Source: an uncultured Allobosea sp.
Lineage (GTDB): Bacteria; Pseudomonadota; Alphaproteobacteria; Rhizobiales; Beijerinckiaceae
DNA length: 64,000 bases
Direction: 5' to 3'
Assembly (NCBI RefSeq): GCF_945957345.1
Contig: NZ_CAMFKW010000005.1
Span: forward strand, 62,001-126,000
Each line of letters begins with the position of its first letter. Positions within the stretch are counted from its first letter, which is position 1. The position numbers were made by a program, and so were the translations under genes. The notes below the pieces were generated by a model. That model was not told where the DNA came from. It was given only the letters and a program-made list of their open reading frames with translations, and searched no databases. Below, piece after piece: positions 39,035 through 47,788 of the stretch.

Positions 39035-39964
39035 TTGGAGCGCTTCGACTGGGATGATCTCCGTTTCTTTCTGGCCGTGGCGCGCTCGGGCCGGCTCACC
39101 GCCGCCGCGCGCCGCCTCGGCGCTGATCACGCCACCGTCTCGCGCCGCATCACCTCGCTTGAGGAGGCGCTGAAGGCCAAGCTCTTCGAGCGCCGCCCAC
39201 AGGGCTATACGCTGACCGCCCATGGCGAGCGCCTGCTCGCTAAGGCCGAGAGCATGGAGACAGAGGCGCTGGCGATCCAGAGCGATATCGGCGGCGCCGA
39301 CATGGCGCTTTCCGGCACGGTCAGGATCGGCGCGCCCGACGGTTTCGGTACCTCGTTCCTGGCGCCGCGGCTGGCGTTGTTCGCGAAGTCCTATCCGGGT
39401 CTCGAAATCCAGCTTATCGCCATGCCGCGCCTGCTCTCGCTGTCGAAGCGCGAGGCCGATGTCGCGATCACGCTCGCCCCGCCCAAGGAGGGTAAGGTCG
39501 TCGCCCGCAAGCTCTCCGACTACCGCCTCGGCCTCTACGCCACGCCGGAATATCTGGCCGCGATGCCGCCGGTGACCAAACCTGAGGATCTCTTCGAGCA
39601 TCGCATCATCGGCTATATCGACGACCTGATCTTCTCCCCGGAGCTCGACTATCTCGATGAGGTCGCCAAGGGCCTGCGCGCCCATGTCCAGAGCTCGAGC
39701 GTCATCGCCCAGATGAACGCCGTGACGGCAGGCGCCGGCATCGGCGTGATCCATCACTTCATGGCGGAGGGCGAGAAGCGGCTCGTGCCCGTCCTGCCCG
39801 AGACGGTCTCGATCACCCGCTCCTTCTGGCTGCTCGTCCATGCCGACCTGAAGGACGTGGCGCGGGTGCGTGCCATCGTCGATTTCGTCGTGCGGGAAGC
39901 GAAAGCCTCGCGTGCCTTGCTGATGGGCGAGCACAGGCCGGAGCCGCGGATCGCGGCCGAATAA
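39035..39964 (+). CDS. LysR-type regulator divergent from mmsA
   Basis: 309 residues from TTG 39035, with GGGAGAG just upstream. The winged helix-turn-helix is at about 5-64 (DLRFFLAVARSGRLTAAARR, then DHATVSRRITSLEEAL). The rest is a periplasmic-binding-protein-like effector domain (about 90-295). Its divergent place next to mmsA strongly suggests it controls the valine operon, with a branched-chain intermediate as inducer; neither has been shown here. It is convergent with the PleD-like gene, with 2 nt between the stops. Confidence 0.92.
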   Translation: MERFDWDDLRFFLAVARSGRLTAAARRLGADHATVSRRITSLEEALKAKLFERRPQGYTLTAHGERLLAKAESMETEALAIQSDIGGADMALSGTVRIGAPDGFGTSFLAPRLALFAKSYPGLEIQLIAMPRLLSLSKREADVAITLAPPKEGKVVARKLSDYRLGLYATPEYLAAMPPVTKPEDLFEHRIIGYIDDLIFSPELDYLDEVAKGLRAHVQSSSVIAQMNAVTAGAGIGVIHHFMAEGEKRLVPVLPETVSITRSFWLLVHADLKDVARVRAIVDFVVREAKASRALLMGEHRPEPRIAAE

Positions 39965-39966
39965 GC

Positions 39967-41268
39967 TCAGGCCGCGGCGGTGCGGACCCGGTCGCGTCCG
40001 TCCTGCTTGGCGACGTAGAGCGCCTCGTCCGCCTGGCCGAGGCAGGTTTCGAGCATGGTGTCGGGCGCGAGCGCGGCGACGCCGATCGAGACCGTGAGCG
40101 GCAGGGTTTCCCCGTTTATGACGAGCGGCGTGTTGGCGATGGCCGCACGGATGTCGCCGCACAGGCGCTCGGCTTCGGCAAGATCGGCGCCCGGGAAAAT
40201 GATGGCGAATTCCTCGCCGCCGATACGGGCCAGCAGGTTGAAGCCGCGCTCCGCCATGCTGCCGAGCGTCCGCGCGACGGCCGTCAGCGCCCTGTCGCCG
40301 CCGTCATGCCCATGGCGATCGTTGAGCCGCTTGAAGTGATCGATGTCGAGAATGGCGATCGAAACCGGCAGGCCCATCTCGCGAGCCTCGCCGACGAGCT
40401 GCCGCCCGCGTGCGAAGAAATGGCGGCGGTTGAACAGGCCGGTCAGGAAGTCGCGCGCCGCGAGGTCCTGCAACTGCTTGAGTTGCTCGAGCACCTCGAC
40501 ATTGGAGGCGATGCGGCATTGCAGCTCTTCCAGCACGAAGGGGCGCGAGACGAAATCATGCGCGCCGGCCTTGAGGAAGCCGGCGGAGGTCTGCCGGTCG
40601 GTCGAGGACGAGATGCCGAGGACGCGCACGGCCGGATGATGCCGGCGGATGCGCCGCGCCAGCTCGAATCCATCCATGTCGGGCATGTAATAGTCGCTGA
40701 CGACGAGCTGGATGTCGGGATTGCTCTCCAGGATCGCGAGCGCCTCCTGCCCGGATCCGGCCTCGACCACGGCATATTGCTGGATCGACAGCATGCGCGC
40801 CAGCACCTTGCGGGTGGTCCGGGTATCGTCGACGACGAGGATGCGGGTATTGCGGTTGTTCAGCGCCCGCTTGACCGTGCCGACGATGTTGGGAAGCGCG
40901 AACTCGTTGTCCTTCAGGACATAGTCGATGACCTCGCGCTCCATGATCCGCCCGCGCGTGGCGAGATCGAAGGTCGCGGTGAAGACGACGGAAGGGATGC
41001 CGTGCGTCACGGTCCAGTCGAGCGCCTCGCCGCGCGGGGCATCCGGCAGGTTGAGGTCGACGACGGCGATCGCATAGGCGCCGGGCGCAGCGACGATGAG
41101 GTCGCTGACCTCCTTCAATGAGGCGCAGGTTGTGACGGGCAGCCCGGTCTCCGCCTGGAGCATCTGCCGCAGCGCGAGCGAGAAGGTCCGCGAGTCCTCG
41201 ATCACGAGGATCTTGCGGTCGTCCGGTACGGGCTCCGGCCTGGCCTGTAATGTCTGATGGGCACCCAT
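39967..41268 (-). CDS. PleD-like response regulator, two REC domains and GGDEF
   Basis: 433 residues. Two receiver domains are followed by a diguanylate cyclase. REC1 (about 18-135) has phosphorylatable Asp71 in VVDLNLPDAP; REC2 (about 142-255) has Asp192 in SDYYMPDMDG. The cyclase has GGEEF at 350-354 and DIDHFKRLNDRHGHDGGD, so it should be active. The inhibitory RxxD site expected at 341-344 reads RGFN, so product feedback may be weakened. In PleD REC2 is degenerate; here both receivers keep their aspartates. The protein should couple phosphorelay input to cyclic-di-GMP. It is separated from the Fe(III)-type permease by 85 bp holding an inverted repeat. Confidence 0.92.
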   Translation of the reverse strand: MGAHQTLQARPEPVPDDRKILVIEDSRTFSLALRQMLQAETGLPVTTCASLKEVSDLIVAAPGAYAIAVVDLNLPDAPRGEALDWTVTHGIPSVVFTATFDLATRGRIMEREVIDYVLKDNEFALPNIVGTVKRALNNRNTRILVVDDTRTTRKVLARMLSIQQYAVVEAGSGQEALAILESNPDIQLVVSDYYMPDMDGFELARRIRRHHPAVRVLGISSSTDRQTSAGFLKAGAHDFVSRPFVLEELQCRIASNVEVLEQLKQLQDLAARDFLTGLFNRRHFFARGRQLVGEAREMGLPVSIAILDIDHFKRLNDRHGHDGGDRALTAVARTLGSMAERGFNLLARIGGEEFAIIFPGADLAEAERLCGDIRAAIANTPLVINGETLPLTVSIGVAALAPDTMLETCLGQADEALYVAKQDGRDRVRTAAA

Positions 41269-41302
41269 GCTCCATCTAGGGCGCCCGCAAGTTTAATTTT
41301 CC

Positions 41303-41319
41303 GTCACGTCAACCGTGAC
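41303..41319. promoter_or_regulatory. Inverted repeat upstream of the PleD-like gene
   Basis: GTCACG (41303-41308) and CGTGAC (41314-41319) form a perfect 6-bp dyad with a 5-base centre, 35 bp before the PleD-like start and 35 bp after the permease stop. It could be an operator or the end of the permease transcript. Confidence 0.35.
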
Positions 41320-41353
41320 AACCGCCGCGCGGCGTGCCTGGCGCGGCAATTCT

Positions 41354-43105
41354 TCAGATGCGCCAGGGCAGGATATTGTGCTGCCGGTTGCGGCCGATCA
41401 GGTCGAGCCCCAGCATCACGATCAGAATGACGGCGCAGGCGCTGATCGCGACCGCCGCTGCCTCGCCGGCGAGACCGGCTTCCTTGAGGCTGAACAGCAC
41501 CACGCCCAACGTCTCCGTGCCCGAGGACCAGAGCAGGGCCGAAACCGTCAGTTCGTTGAAGGCGACGAGGAAGACCATCAGCGCCGAGACCGCCGCGGCC
41601 GGCGCCAGGATCGGCGCGACGACGAAGCGCAGCATCTGCATGAGGCTGGCGCCGTCGAGCTTTGCGGCATCCTCGTGATGCGCCTCGATCTGCGCCATCG
41701 CCGCGACCGGCGCCTTCAGCGCCAGCGGCAGGAAGCGCGCGAGATAGGCGAAGAGGATGATGAAGGGCGTGCCGTAGATGCTGATGCCGATAAGCGGCAA
41801 CGGCTTCAAGAAGATCAGGATGCTGGCAATGGCCAGCACGATGCCCGGCAATGCATAGGGCAATTCGATCATCAGTTCGACGGTGCGCCTGATCTTGCCA
41901 AGCCGCCGCTCCAGCGCATAGGCGAAGACGATCGCAAGGATGGCGAGGATCAGCGCGGCGCAGCCGGCGAACATGAGCGAGTTGCGGAAAGCGCGTATCG
42001 TGACGGCTTGGCGGAGCAGCACTTCGCTGAACTTGTCGAAGGTCAGGGTCTGCCAGGAGAGCGGCACGCCGAGCGCTGGCGTCAGCGCTTCGCTGAGCAG
42101 GGCCAGCAGCGGCAGCCCGAGCTTCAGGGTGAGCAGCAGCCACAGGCCAGCGGCGACGAAGGGGCGGGCAGGGCCGAGCAGCCAATAAGGCTCGAGCGGG
42201 CGCTCGATCTCGACCTTGCCGCGCTGGTTGCGGGCGGCGAGCGCGGCCGCGACGATGCCGAGCGCCGCGACCGCGCCGACCAGCACGGCCAGTGCCGCCG
42301 TCTCGCCGAGGCTCGACGGGCCGAAGCTCGACAGCCGGCGATAGATCAGCGTCGGCAGCGTCAGGTAGTTCAGGGGCAGGCCTAGCAGGGCCGGAATGCC
42401 GAAATTGCCGACGCCCGCGACGAAGGCGATCAGGCCTGCGGCGATGATCTGCGGCCGCAGCACGGGAATGACGATCCGGGCAGTGATGGTCGCGGGCGCG
42501 GCGCCCTCCATCTGCGCGGCTTCGACCAGCGACTGCGGGATGCTGCGCAGGCCGGTCCAGAGCGTGATCGCGACGAGCGGTGCATGGTGCAGCGCCATGA
42601 CGAGGATGATGCCGCCGCGCCCGAGCAGCGGGTTCGGGGTGCCGGGGGGCGGCGCAAGTCCGATCAGCGAGAGGATCGGCGAGTTCGGCGCGAGCAGGCT
42701 GAGGAAAGCCAACGCCGCCACCTGCGGCGCGATCATCATCGAGAAGACGAAGGCGAAGGCGAGGGGGCGCTTGCCGCTGACATCGGTGACGCCGAGCGCC
42801 AAAGCGACGATGCCGCCGACGAAGAGCGCGCCGAGTGCCGAGAGGCTCGCTGTTTCCAGCGTGTGCCAGGTTGCGGTCACCGCCGCGCGGCTCGTCATTT
42901 CGGCGAAGGCATCGCCCGGCGCGAATTGCCAGCCGGGCGCGAAGGCGGCTGCGACCAGCCGGAAGAAGGGCAGGCCGCCGAGCAGCAGCGCGGCAGCGAC
43001 GACGAGCGCCGGTAGCCCCCAGCCTTCGGGCAGGCGCAAACGCGAAACCGGCGGGGCCGCAATCGCGGGCTCCCGCCGACTGTTTCGGGCAAGGGCCAGC
43101 GTCAT
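41354..43105 (-). CDS. Fe(III)-type ABC transporter permease, fused double domain
   Basis: 583 residues with two tandem permease halves (about 35-290 and 310-575), each with six helices and a coupling loop (EAAQMEGAAPATITARIVIP in the first, HHEDAAKLDGASLMQMLRFV in the second). This double-length layout is that of the FbpB/SfuB/AfuB iron and phosphonate transporter permeases. The substrate-binding protein gene lies 31 nt upstream on the same strand. The ATPase subunit that normally follows is absent; the next gene is the PleD-like protein. Cytoplasmic ends are rich in Arg and Pro. It probably transports ferric iron or another small charged ligand. Confidence 0.88.
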   Translation of the reverse strand: MTLALARNSRREPAIAAPPVSRLRLPEGWGLPALVVAAALLLGGLPFFRLVAAAFAPGWQFAPGDAFAEMTSRAAVTATWHTLETASLSALGALFVGGIVALALGVTDVSGKRPLAFAFVFSMMIAPQVAALAFLSLLAPNSPILSLIGLAPPPGTPNPLLGRGGIILVMALHHAPLVAITLWTGLRSIPQSLVEAAQMEGAAPATITARIVIPVLRPQIIAAGLIAFVAGVGNFGIPALLGLPLNYLTLPTLIYRRLSSFGPSSLGETAALAVLVGAVAALGIVAAALAARNQRGKVEIERPLEPYWLLGPARPFVAAGLWLLLTLKLGLPLLALLSEALTPALGVPLSWQTLTFDKFSEVLLRQAVTIRAFRNSLMFAGCAALILAILAIVFAYALERRLGKIRRTVELMIELPYALPGIVLAIASILIFLKPLPLIGISIYGTPFIILFAYLARFLPLALKAPVAAMAQIEAHHEDAAKLDGASLMQMLRFVVAPILAPAAAVSALMVFLVAFNELTVSALLWSSGTETLGVVLFSLKEAGLAGEAAAVAISACAVILIVMLGLDLIGRNRQHNILPWRI

Positions 43106-43136
43106 TGTGCTGGCCGCTGCAGCGACGAAAGCGTCG

Positions 43137-44117
43137 TCACTCGAAGATCGAACCGAAGCGCTTGCGAGCGGCGGTTTCCTCAGTCAGCGCCTTGGCGGCG
43201 TCGAAGGCCATCAGCTTGATCGCGCTGCGGGCGGGATAGCCGGCCGGCAGGGCGACGTCCGGATGGGCGGCGACATAGCCCTGCTTCAGCGCGAGCTCCT
43301 GGCCCTCCTTGGAGAGCAGGAAGTCGATGAAGGCCTTGGCGGCTTCCGGATTCTTGGTGGTCTTGAGGATCGCGACCGGCTCGCTGACCGCGGAAACGCC
43401 CTCGCTCGGGAACACGAACTCGACCGGCGCGCCCTTGGCCTTCTCGCGGATCGGCATGAAATCGACGATCATGCCGTAGAGCTTTTCGCCGGTCGCGACC
43501 TGGCGCAGGATGTCGCCATTGGCGCCGGCGGCGAGCGTGCCGTTCTCCTTGAGCTTCTCGTAGAAGCCCCAGCCATCCCCGAGATTGCTGGTGAGTGTGA
43601 TCGTGTGGATCAGCGCGGCGCCTGAGTTCAGCGGGCTCGGCATGGCCAATTGGTTCTTGGCTTCAGGCTTGGTGAGATCGGCCCAGCTCGCGGGCTTCAT
43701 CGCGGCCTTGGTGTTGTAGACGATGCCGGTGGTGATCAGCTTGGTCGCGAACCACATCTTCTGGGGATCGTGGATGCCGGCCGGATAGGCTGCGAGATCG
43801 GCCTTGTCATGGGCGAGCAGGCGGCCATCCTTCTTGAGGCCTTCCATGGTCACGGCATCGGCGATCAGCAGCACGTCGGCCTGCGGGGCGCCGGCCTCGA
43901 ACTCGGCCTTCAGCTTGGCCATCACACGCGGCGTGCCGTCGCGCACGAAGGAGACGTCGACCTTCGGGTATTTCGCCTTGAAAGCATCGATCGTCTGCTG
44001 GGCATCGGTATTGGGCTGGCTGGTATAGAGCACCAGCTTGCCCTCGACGGCGAAGGCCTGCGGCGCAGCCGCCAGGCCGGCGGCGATGATGAAGGCGCTC
44101 AGGGCCTTGCGCTGCAT
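43137..44117 (-). CDS. Fe(III)-type ABC transporter substrate-binding protein
   Basis: 326 residues. A Sec signal peptide (MQRKALSAFIIAAGLAAAPQ, cleaved near AFA) is followed by GKLVLYTSQPNTDAQQTIDA, a typical start of family 1 iron-type binding proteins, then VDVSFVRDGTPRVMAKLKAE. The late part has VSEPVAILKTTKNPEAAKAF. It should deliver a ligand to the double permease encoded downstream. Ferric iron is the commonest ligand for this type, but phosphonates and polyamine-like ligands occur in the same family, so the ligand is open. It is divergent from the sugar-type binding protein across 237 bp. Confidence 0.86.
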   Translation of the reverse strand: MQRKALSAFIIAAGLAAAPQAFAVEGKLVLYTSQPNTDAQQTIDAFKAKYPKVDVSFVRDGTPRVMAKLKAEFEAGAPQADVLLIADAVTMEGLKKDGRLLAHDKADLAAYPAGIHDPQKMWFATKLITTGIVYNTKAAMKPASWADLTKPEAKNQLAMPSPLNSGAALIHTITLTSNLGDGWGFYEKLKENGTLAAGANGDILRQVATGEKLYGMIVDFMPIREKAKGAPVEFVFPSEGVSAVSEPVAILKTTKNPEAAKAFIDFLLSKEGQELALKQGYVAAHPDVALPAGYPARSAIKLMAFDAAKALTEETAARKRFGSIFE

Positions 44118-44354
44118 ATCGGAGCTCCATCTCTTGATCGCATGTGCGAGATGGCGCTGCCGGTAGTCCCGTCACATGACAGTTCCATGAAACGATCCCG
44201 GGTTTCCATGCCGCGGCCCAGTTGCACATCCTAGAATTAGAAATACTATTTAACGGGACTCGGGCGGCTTGTTTCGGGCGGGGCTTTTCGACTAGGGTCG
44301 CGGCAAGACGATCATAAGGTCGCTTTAAAACGGTTTAGATGGGGAGGATATCTG

Positions 44355-45737
44355 ATGAAGCTGGTTCGGCATTTCGCCTTGGGTACGGCTGTCGCGGCGA
44401 TGGTTGCGGGATGGTCCGGCGGCGCCATGGCGCAGGAGACACTGACGGCCTGGTTCACCAAGGGCTTCTACAAGGGCGAGGACGACGCGCTGCTTGCAGT
44501 CGTCGACAAATTCCAGAAGGCGACGGGCGTCAAGGTCGAGCTCTCGCTCTATGCGACCGAAGATTGCGTCACGAAATCGGTCGGCGCCGTCGATGCCGGC
44601 ACGCCGCCGGATGTCGGCTTCTGCACCACCTATGATTTCCGCACGACAGGCAAATGGGCCTATGACGGCAAGCTCGAAGACGTCTCGGACGTGCTCGAGC
44701 CGCTCAAGGGCGACATCCAGCCGATGGCGCTCTCGACCACCTTCCTGATGAACGGCAAGGCCGGCAAAAAGTCATACTATGCCTTCCCGGTAGAGCAGCA
44801 GATGATGCACATCACCTACTGGAAGGACATGCTGGAGGAGGCCGGCTTCAAGGAAGCCGACATCCCGAAGACCTGGAACGGCTACTGGGACTTCTGGTGC
44901 GACAAGGTGCAGGGTTCGCTGCGTGCCAAGGGCAAGCGCATCTATGGCATCGGCCACCCGATGGGCATCGCCGCCTCCGATACCTTCTACTCGTTCCTGA
45001 CCTTCGCCAACGCCTATAACGCCAAGGTCGTCGACGAGAACGGCAAGATCGTGCTCGACCAGCCCGAGAACAAGAAGGCGATGGTCGAGGCGGTGAAGTC
45101 CTATGCCAACATCTTCCAGCGCGGCTGCACGCCGCCCTCGTCGGTGAACTGGCTCGACCCCGACAACAACGTCGCCTTCCATAACCGCACGACGGTGATG
45201 ACGCATAACGCCACGATCTCGATCGCCGGCAAGCACATGGACGACATGAACAATCCGGCGCTCACCGCCGAGCAGCGGGCGCAGGCCAAGAAGAACTACG
45301 AGGACAACATCCGCACGGCCGAATTCCCGCTCAAGGCCGACGGCAGCAAGATGACCAACCTCGCCGCGGTCAAGACGGCGGTGATCTTCGCCGACGCCAA
45401 GAACAAGAAGCGCGCCAAGGAGTTCATGGCCTTCTTCATGAAGGACGAGAACCTGCGGCCCTTCGTCGAGGGCTCGGCCGGCCGCTGGGTGCCGACGACG
45501 CTCAAGGCGATCGACGCGCCGTTCTGGTCCGACGGCAAGGACCCGCACCGCGCGGTCGTCTACAAGCAGTACAAGGATGGCACTGTGCCGTTCCAGTTCG
45601 TCTACAACTACAACTTCACGACCGTGAACGCCGAGAATGTCTGGGCCAAGGCCGTGAACCGCGTCGTCCAGGACAAGATCCCGGCCGAGCAGGCGGTGGA
45701 CGAGATGATCGCCCGCATCAAGCAGATCGCAGGCTGA
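44355..45737 (+). CDS. Sugar-type (CUT1) ABC transporter substrate-binding protein
   Basis: 460 residues from ATG 44355 with GGGAGG upstream. Signal peptide MKLVRHFALGTAVAAMVAGW ends near AMA. The mature protein has the family 1 extracellular binding fold (DALLAVVDKFQKATGVKVEL; PDVGFCTTYDFRTTGKWAYD), with the two permease genes following. The large size and the WFTKGFYKGEDDA opening are unusual for simple sugars, so an oligosaccharide, glycoside or polyol ligand is possible; no specific ligand is apparent. It is followed by a very stable hairpin before the permease genes, a common way to keep binding protein in excess. Confidence 0.87.
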   Translation: MKLVRHFALGTAVAAMVAGWSGGAMAQETLTAWFTKGFYKGEDDALLAVVDKFQKATGVKVELSLYATEDCVTKSVGAVDAGTPPDVGFCTTYDFRTTGKWAYDGKLEDVSDVLEPLKGDIQPMALSTTFLMNGKAGKKSYYAFPVEQQMMHITYWKDMLEEAGFKEADIPKTWNGYWDFWCDKVQGSLRAKGKRIYGIGHPMGIAASDTFYSFLTFANAYNAKVVDENGKIVLDQPENKKAMVEAVKSYANIFQRGCTPPSSVNWLDPDNNVAFHNRTTVMTHNATISIAGKHMDDMNNPALTAEQRAQAKKNYEDNIRTAEFPLKADGSKMTNLAAVKTAVIFADAKNKKRAKEFMAFFMKDENLRPFVEGSAGRWVPTTLKAIDAPFWSDGKDPHRAVVYKQYKDGTVPFQFVYNYNFTTVNAENVWAKAVNRVVQDKIPAEQAVDEMIARIKQIAG

Positions 45738-45769
45738 CACGCGCCTTCATTGCGCTTGCATCGATGACC

Positions 45770-45794
45770 CGCCGCGGCAAGGATTGCCGCGGCG
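45770..45794 (+). terminator. Stable intergenic hairpin after the binding protein gene
   Basis: CGCCGCGGCAA (45770-45780), a GGA loop and TTGCCGCGGCG (45784-45794) form a perfect 11-bp stem, 33 nt past the binding-protein stop and 46 nt before the first permease. With no T-run it probably acts as a partial terminator or a block to 3' exonucleases. Confidence 0.65.
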
Positions 45795-45840
45795 TATCTT
45801 TCACAGGGTGACAAGAACCTCTCACAAAACCGGAGAGTCC

Positions 45841-46731
45841 ATGAGCACAGCCGCCATGACCGCGCCGCTTGCGGCGCCACGCGAGGATGCATCGGCCTTC
45901 ACGCGCGACCGCGCGATGTGGGGCGCCATCATGCTGGCCCCCTATGTGCTCGTCTTCGCCGTCATGGTGGTCTATCCCGTCGCCTATGGCCTCTGGCTCG
46001 GCCTCAACTGGAATTCCTACCGGGCGCTCTTCGCCGACCCGATCTTCATCCGCACCGTCGTCAACACGATCGTCTTCCTGTTCGTGGCGGTGAACCTGAA
46101 ATTCCTGATCGCGCTCGGGCTCTCGGGCTTCTTCGTGCAGCAGCGGCCCTGGATCCGCATCGTCCTGGTGCTGTTCATCCTGCCCTGGGCCGTGCCCTCG
46201 ATCCCGACCATCCTGTCCTTCCGGGTGATGCTGAACCCCGAGAACGGCATGCTGAACCAGCAGCTCTTCCAGTGGTTCGGCATCATGGAAGGGCCGGGCT
46301 GGCTCACCGACCCGACGCTCGCCTTCATGTCCTCGATCTTCGTCCATATCTGGAAGTCGCTGCCGTTCTGGACGCTGATCCTGATCACCGGCCGGCTCGC
46401 CATCGCGGCGGATCTCTACGAGGCCGCCAGCGTCGACGGCGCCAATCGCTGGCAACAGTTCCGCTTCATCACCTGGCCCTCGCTGGCGACGCTCTACGTC
46501 ACCTCGACCATGCTCTCGATGATCTGGACATTGGGCGACTTCAACAGCGTCTACCTGCTCACCGGCGGCGGGCCGGGCGATCTCAACCATGTGCTGGCGA
46601 CGCTCGGCATCCGCTACATGCGCAACAACAATCTCGACCTCGGCATTGCCTCGATCATCGTCGCCATGCCGCTGATCCTGCCGATGGTCTTCGTGATGGT
46701 GAAGCGCCTGTCGAAGGGGCCGGACGCATGA
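45841..46731 (+). CDS. Sugar-type ABC transporter permease 1
   Basis: 296 residues from ATG 45841 with GGAGAG upstream. Six helices (first at about 25-47) and the inner-membrane EAA loop EAASVDGANRWQQFRFITWP identify a MalF/UgpA-type permease. The stop overlaps the next gene's start as ATGA. It should form a heterodimer with the second permease and receive ligand from the binding protein encoded upstream. No ATPase gene lies nearby. Confidence 0.92.
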   Translation: MSTAAMTAPLAAPREDASAFTRDRAMWGAIMLAPYVLVFAVMVVYPVAYGLWLGLNWNSYRALFADPIFIRTVVNTIVFLFVAVNLKFLIALGLSGFFVQQRPWIRIVLVLFILPWAVPSIPTILSFRVMLNPENGMLNQQLFQWFGIMEGPGWLTDPTLAFMSSIFVHIWKSLPFWTLILITGRLAIAADLYEAASVDGANRWQQFRFITWPSLATLYVTSTMLSMIWTLGDFNSVYLLTGGGPGDLNHVLATLGIRYMRNNNLDLGIASIIVAMPLILPMVFVMVKRLSKGPDA

Positions 46732-47564
46732 AGAAGTTCCTCGACGAAGGCAAGCTGCTGCTGGTCGCAATCCCCGTCCTGGTCTGGACGCTGCTGCCGA
46801 TCTACCACCTCTTCGTGCTCTCGATCTCCAACCAGGAATCGATGCTGGCCGGCAAGCTCTGGCCCGACCAGCCGACGCTGCAGAACTTCCAGATCGTTTT
46901 CGCCCAGCAGCACTACTACCTGCACAATTTCTGGCGGCAGATGTTCAACAGCTTCCTCATCGCGGTGGCGACGGGGCTGATCACGCTCTTCGTCGCGACC
47001 TTCGCGGCCTTCGCCATCGCGCGGCTCAAGGTGAAGGGCGGGCGCACGATCATGAACCTCGCGCTCGCGACCTACCTGATCCCGGCCGCCTTCCTCGCCA
47101 TCCCCATGTACAAGGCGATGGGCTCCTATGGGCTGCTCAACACGCAGGCCTCGCTGATCCTGGCGATGGTCGCGCTGGCTTCGCCCTATGCGATCTGGGT
47201 GCTGAAACAGGCCTCCGACAAACTCCCCAAGGAGCTCGATGAGGCCGCCGTGATGGACGGCGCCACCTCGATCCAGCTCTTCCGGCTGGTCTATCTGCCG
47301 CTGATGAAGCCCTCGATGGTGGTGATCGGCATCTATGCGCTGCTGCTGGCCTGGAACGAGTATCTCTACGCCTTCCTGCTGCTCTCCTCGGAGAAGGCGG
47401 TGCCGCTGGCGGTGGGCCTCGGCCTCTTCCTCTCGGCCGACGACGCGCCCTGGAACCTGCTGATGGCGGCAGGCCTGCTCTACGCCATCCCACCGGCTCT
47501 GATCTACTATCTGTTCCGCAAGAACATGGTCGGTGGCCTGACCTCGGGCGCGGTGAAGAGCTGA
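46728..47564 (+). CDS. Sugar-type ABC transporter permease 2
   Basis: 278 residues. Six helices with the coupling loop EAAVMDGATSIQLFRLVYLP mark a MalG/UgpE-type permease, and the extended N-terminal periplasmic segment (SISNQESMLAGKLWPDQP) is typical. Overlaps the first permease gene by 4 nt. After the stop comes a palindromic repeat and then transaldolase, not an ATPase. Such importers often rely on a shared MsmK/UgpC-type ATPase made elsewhere; that applies here by inference. Confidence 0.92.
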   Translation: MKKFLDEGKLLLVAIPVLVWTLLPIYHLFVLSISNQESMLAGKLWPDQPTLQNFQIVFAQQHYYLHNFWRQMFNSFLIAVATGLITLFVATFAAFAIARLKVKGGRTIMNLALATYLIPAAFLAIPMYKAMGSYGLLNTQASLILAMVALASPYAIWVLKQASDKLPKELDEAAVMDGATSIQLFRLVYLPLMKPSMVVIGIYALLLAWNEYLYAFLLLSSEKAVPLAVGLGLFLSADDAPWNLLMAAGLLYAIPPALIYYLFRKNMVGGLTSGAVKS

Positions 47565-47592
47565 GGGCGGCTGCAGCCCGCTTTTCCATCAC

Positions 47593-47685
47593 CGTCATGC
47601 TCGCCCTTGTGGCGAGCATCCACGTCTTGAACGCGAGCGCCGGCCGGTAGAGACGTGGATGGCCGGCACCAAGCCGGCCATGACG
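47593..47685. repeat. Paired palindromic repeat (family A), second copy
   Basis: Hairpins GCTCGCCCTTGTGGCGAGC and GGCCGGCACCAAGCCGGCC are bounded by GTCATG and CATGAC, with inner CCACGTCTT and AGACGTGG. The left half, 47593-47633, is identical over 41 nt to the inverse of 19766-19806. It lies between the permease and transaldolase genes. Confidence 0.75.
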
Positions 47686-47788
47686 GGAACGGAGGCGCAT
47701 GGCAGAATTGCTTCATCGCTCTCGCAATCGCAGCGAACAGGCGCCACAGTGATGCGTTACGACAAGAAGAATTGCCGAGGATAGACCG

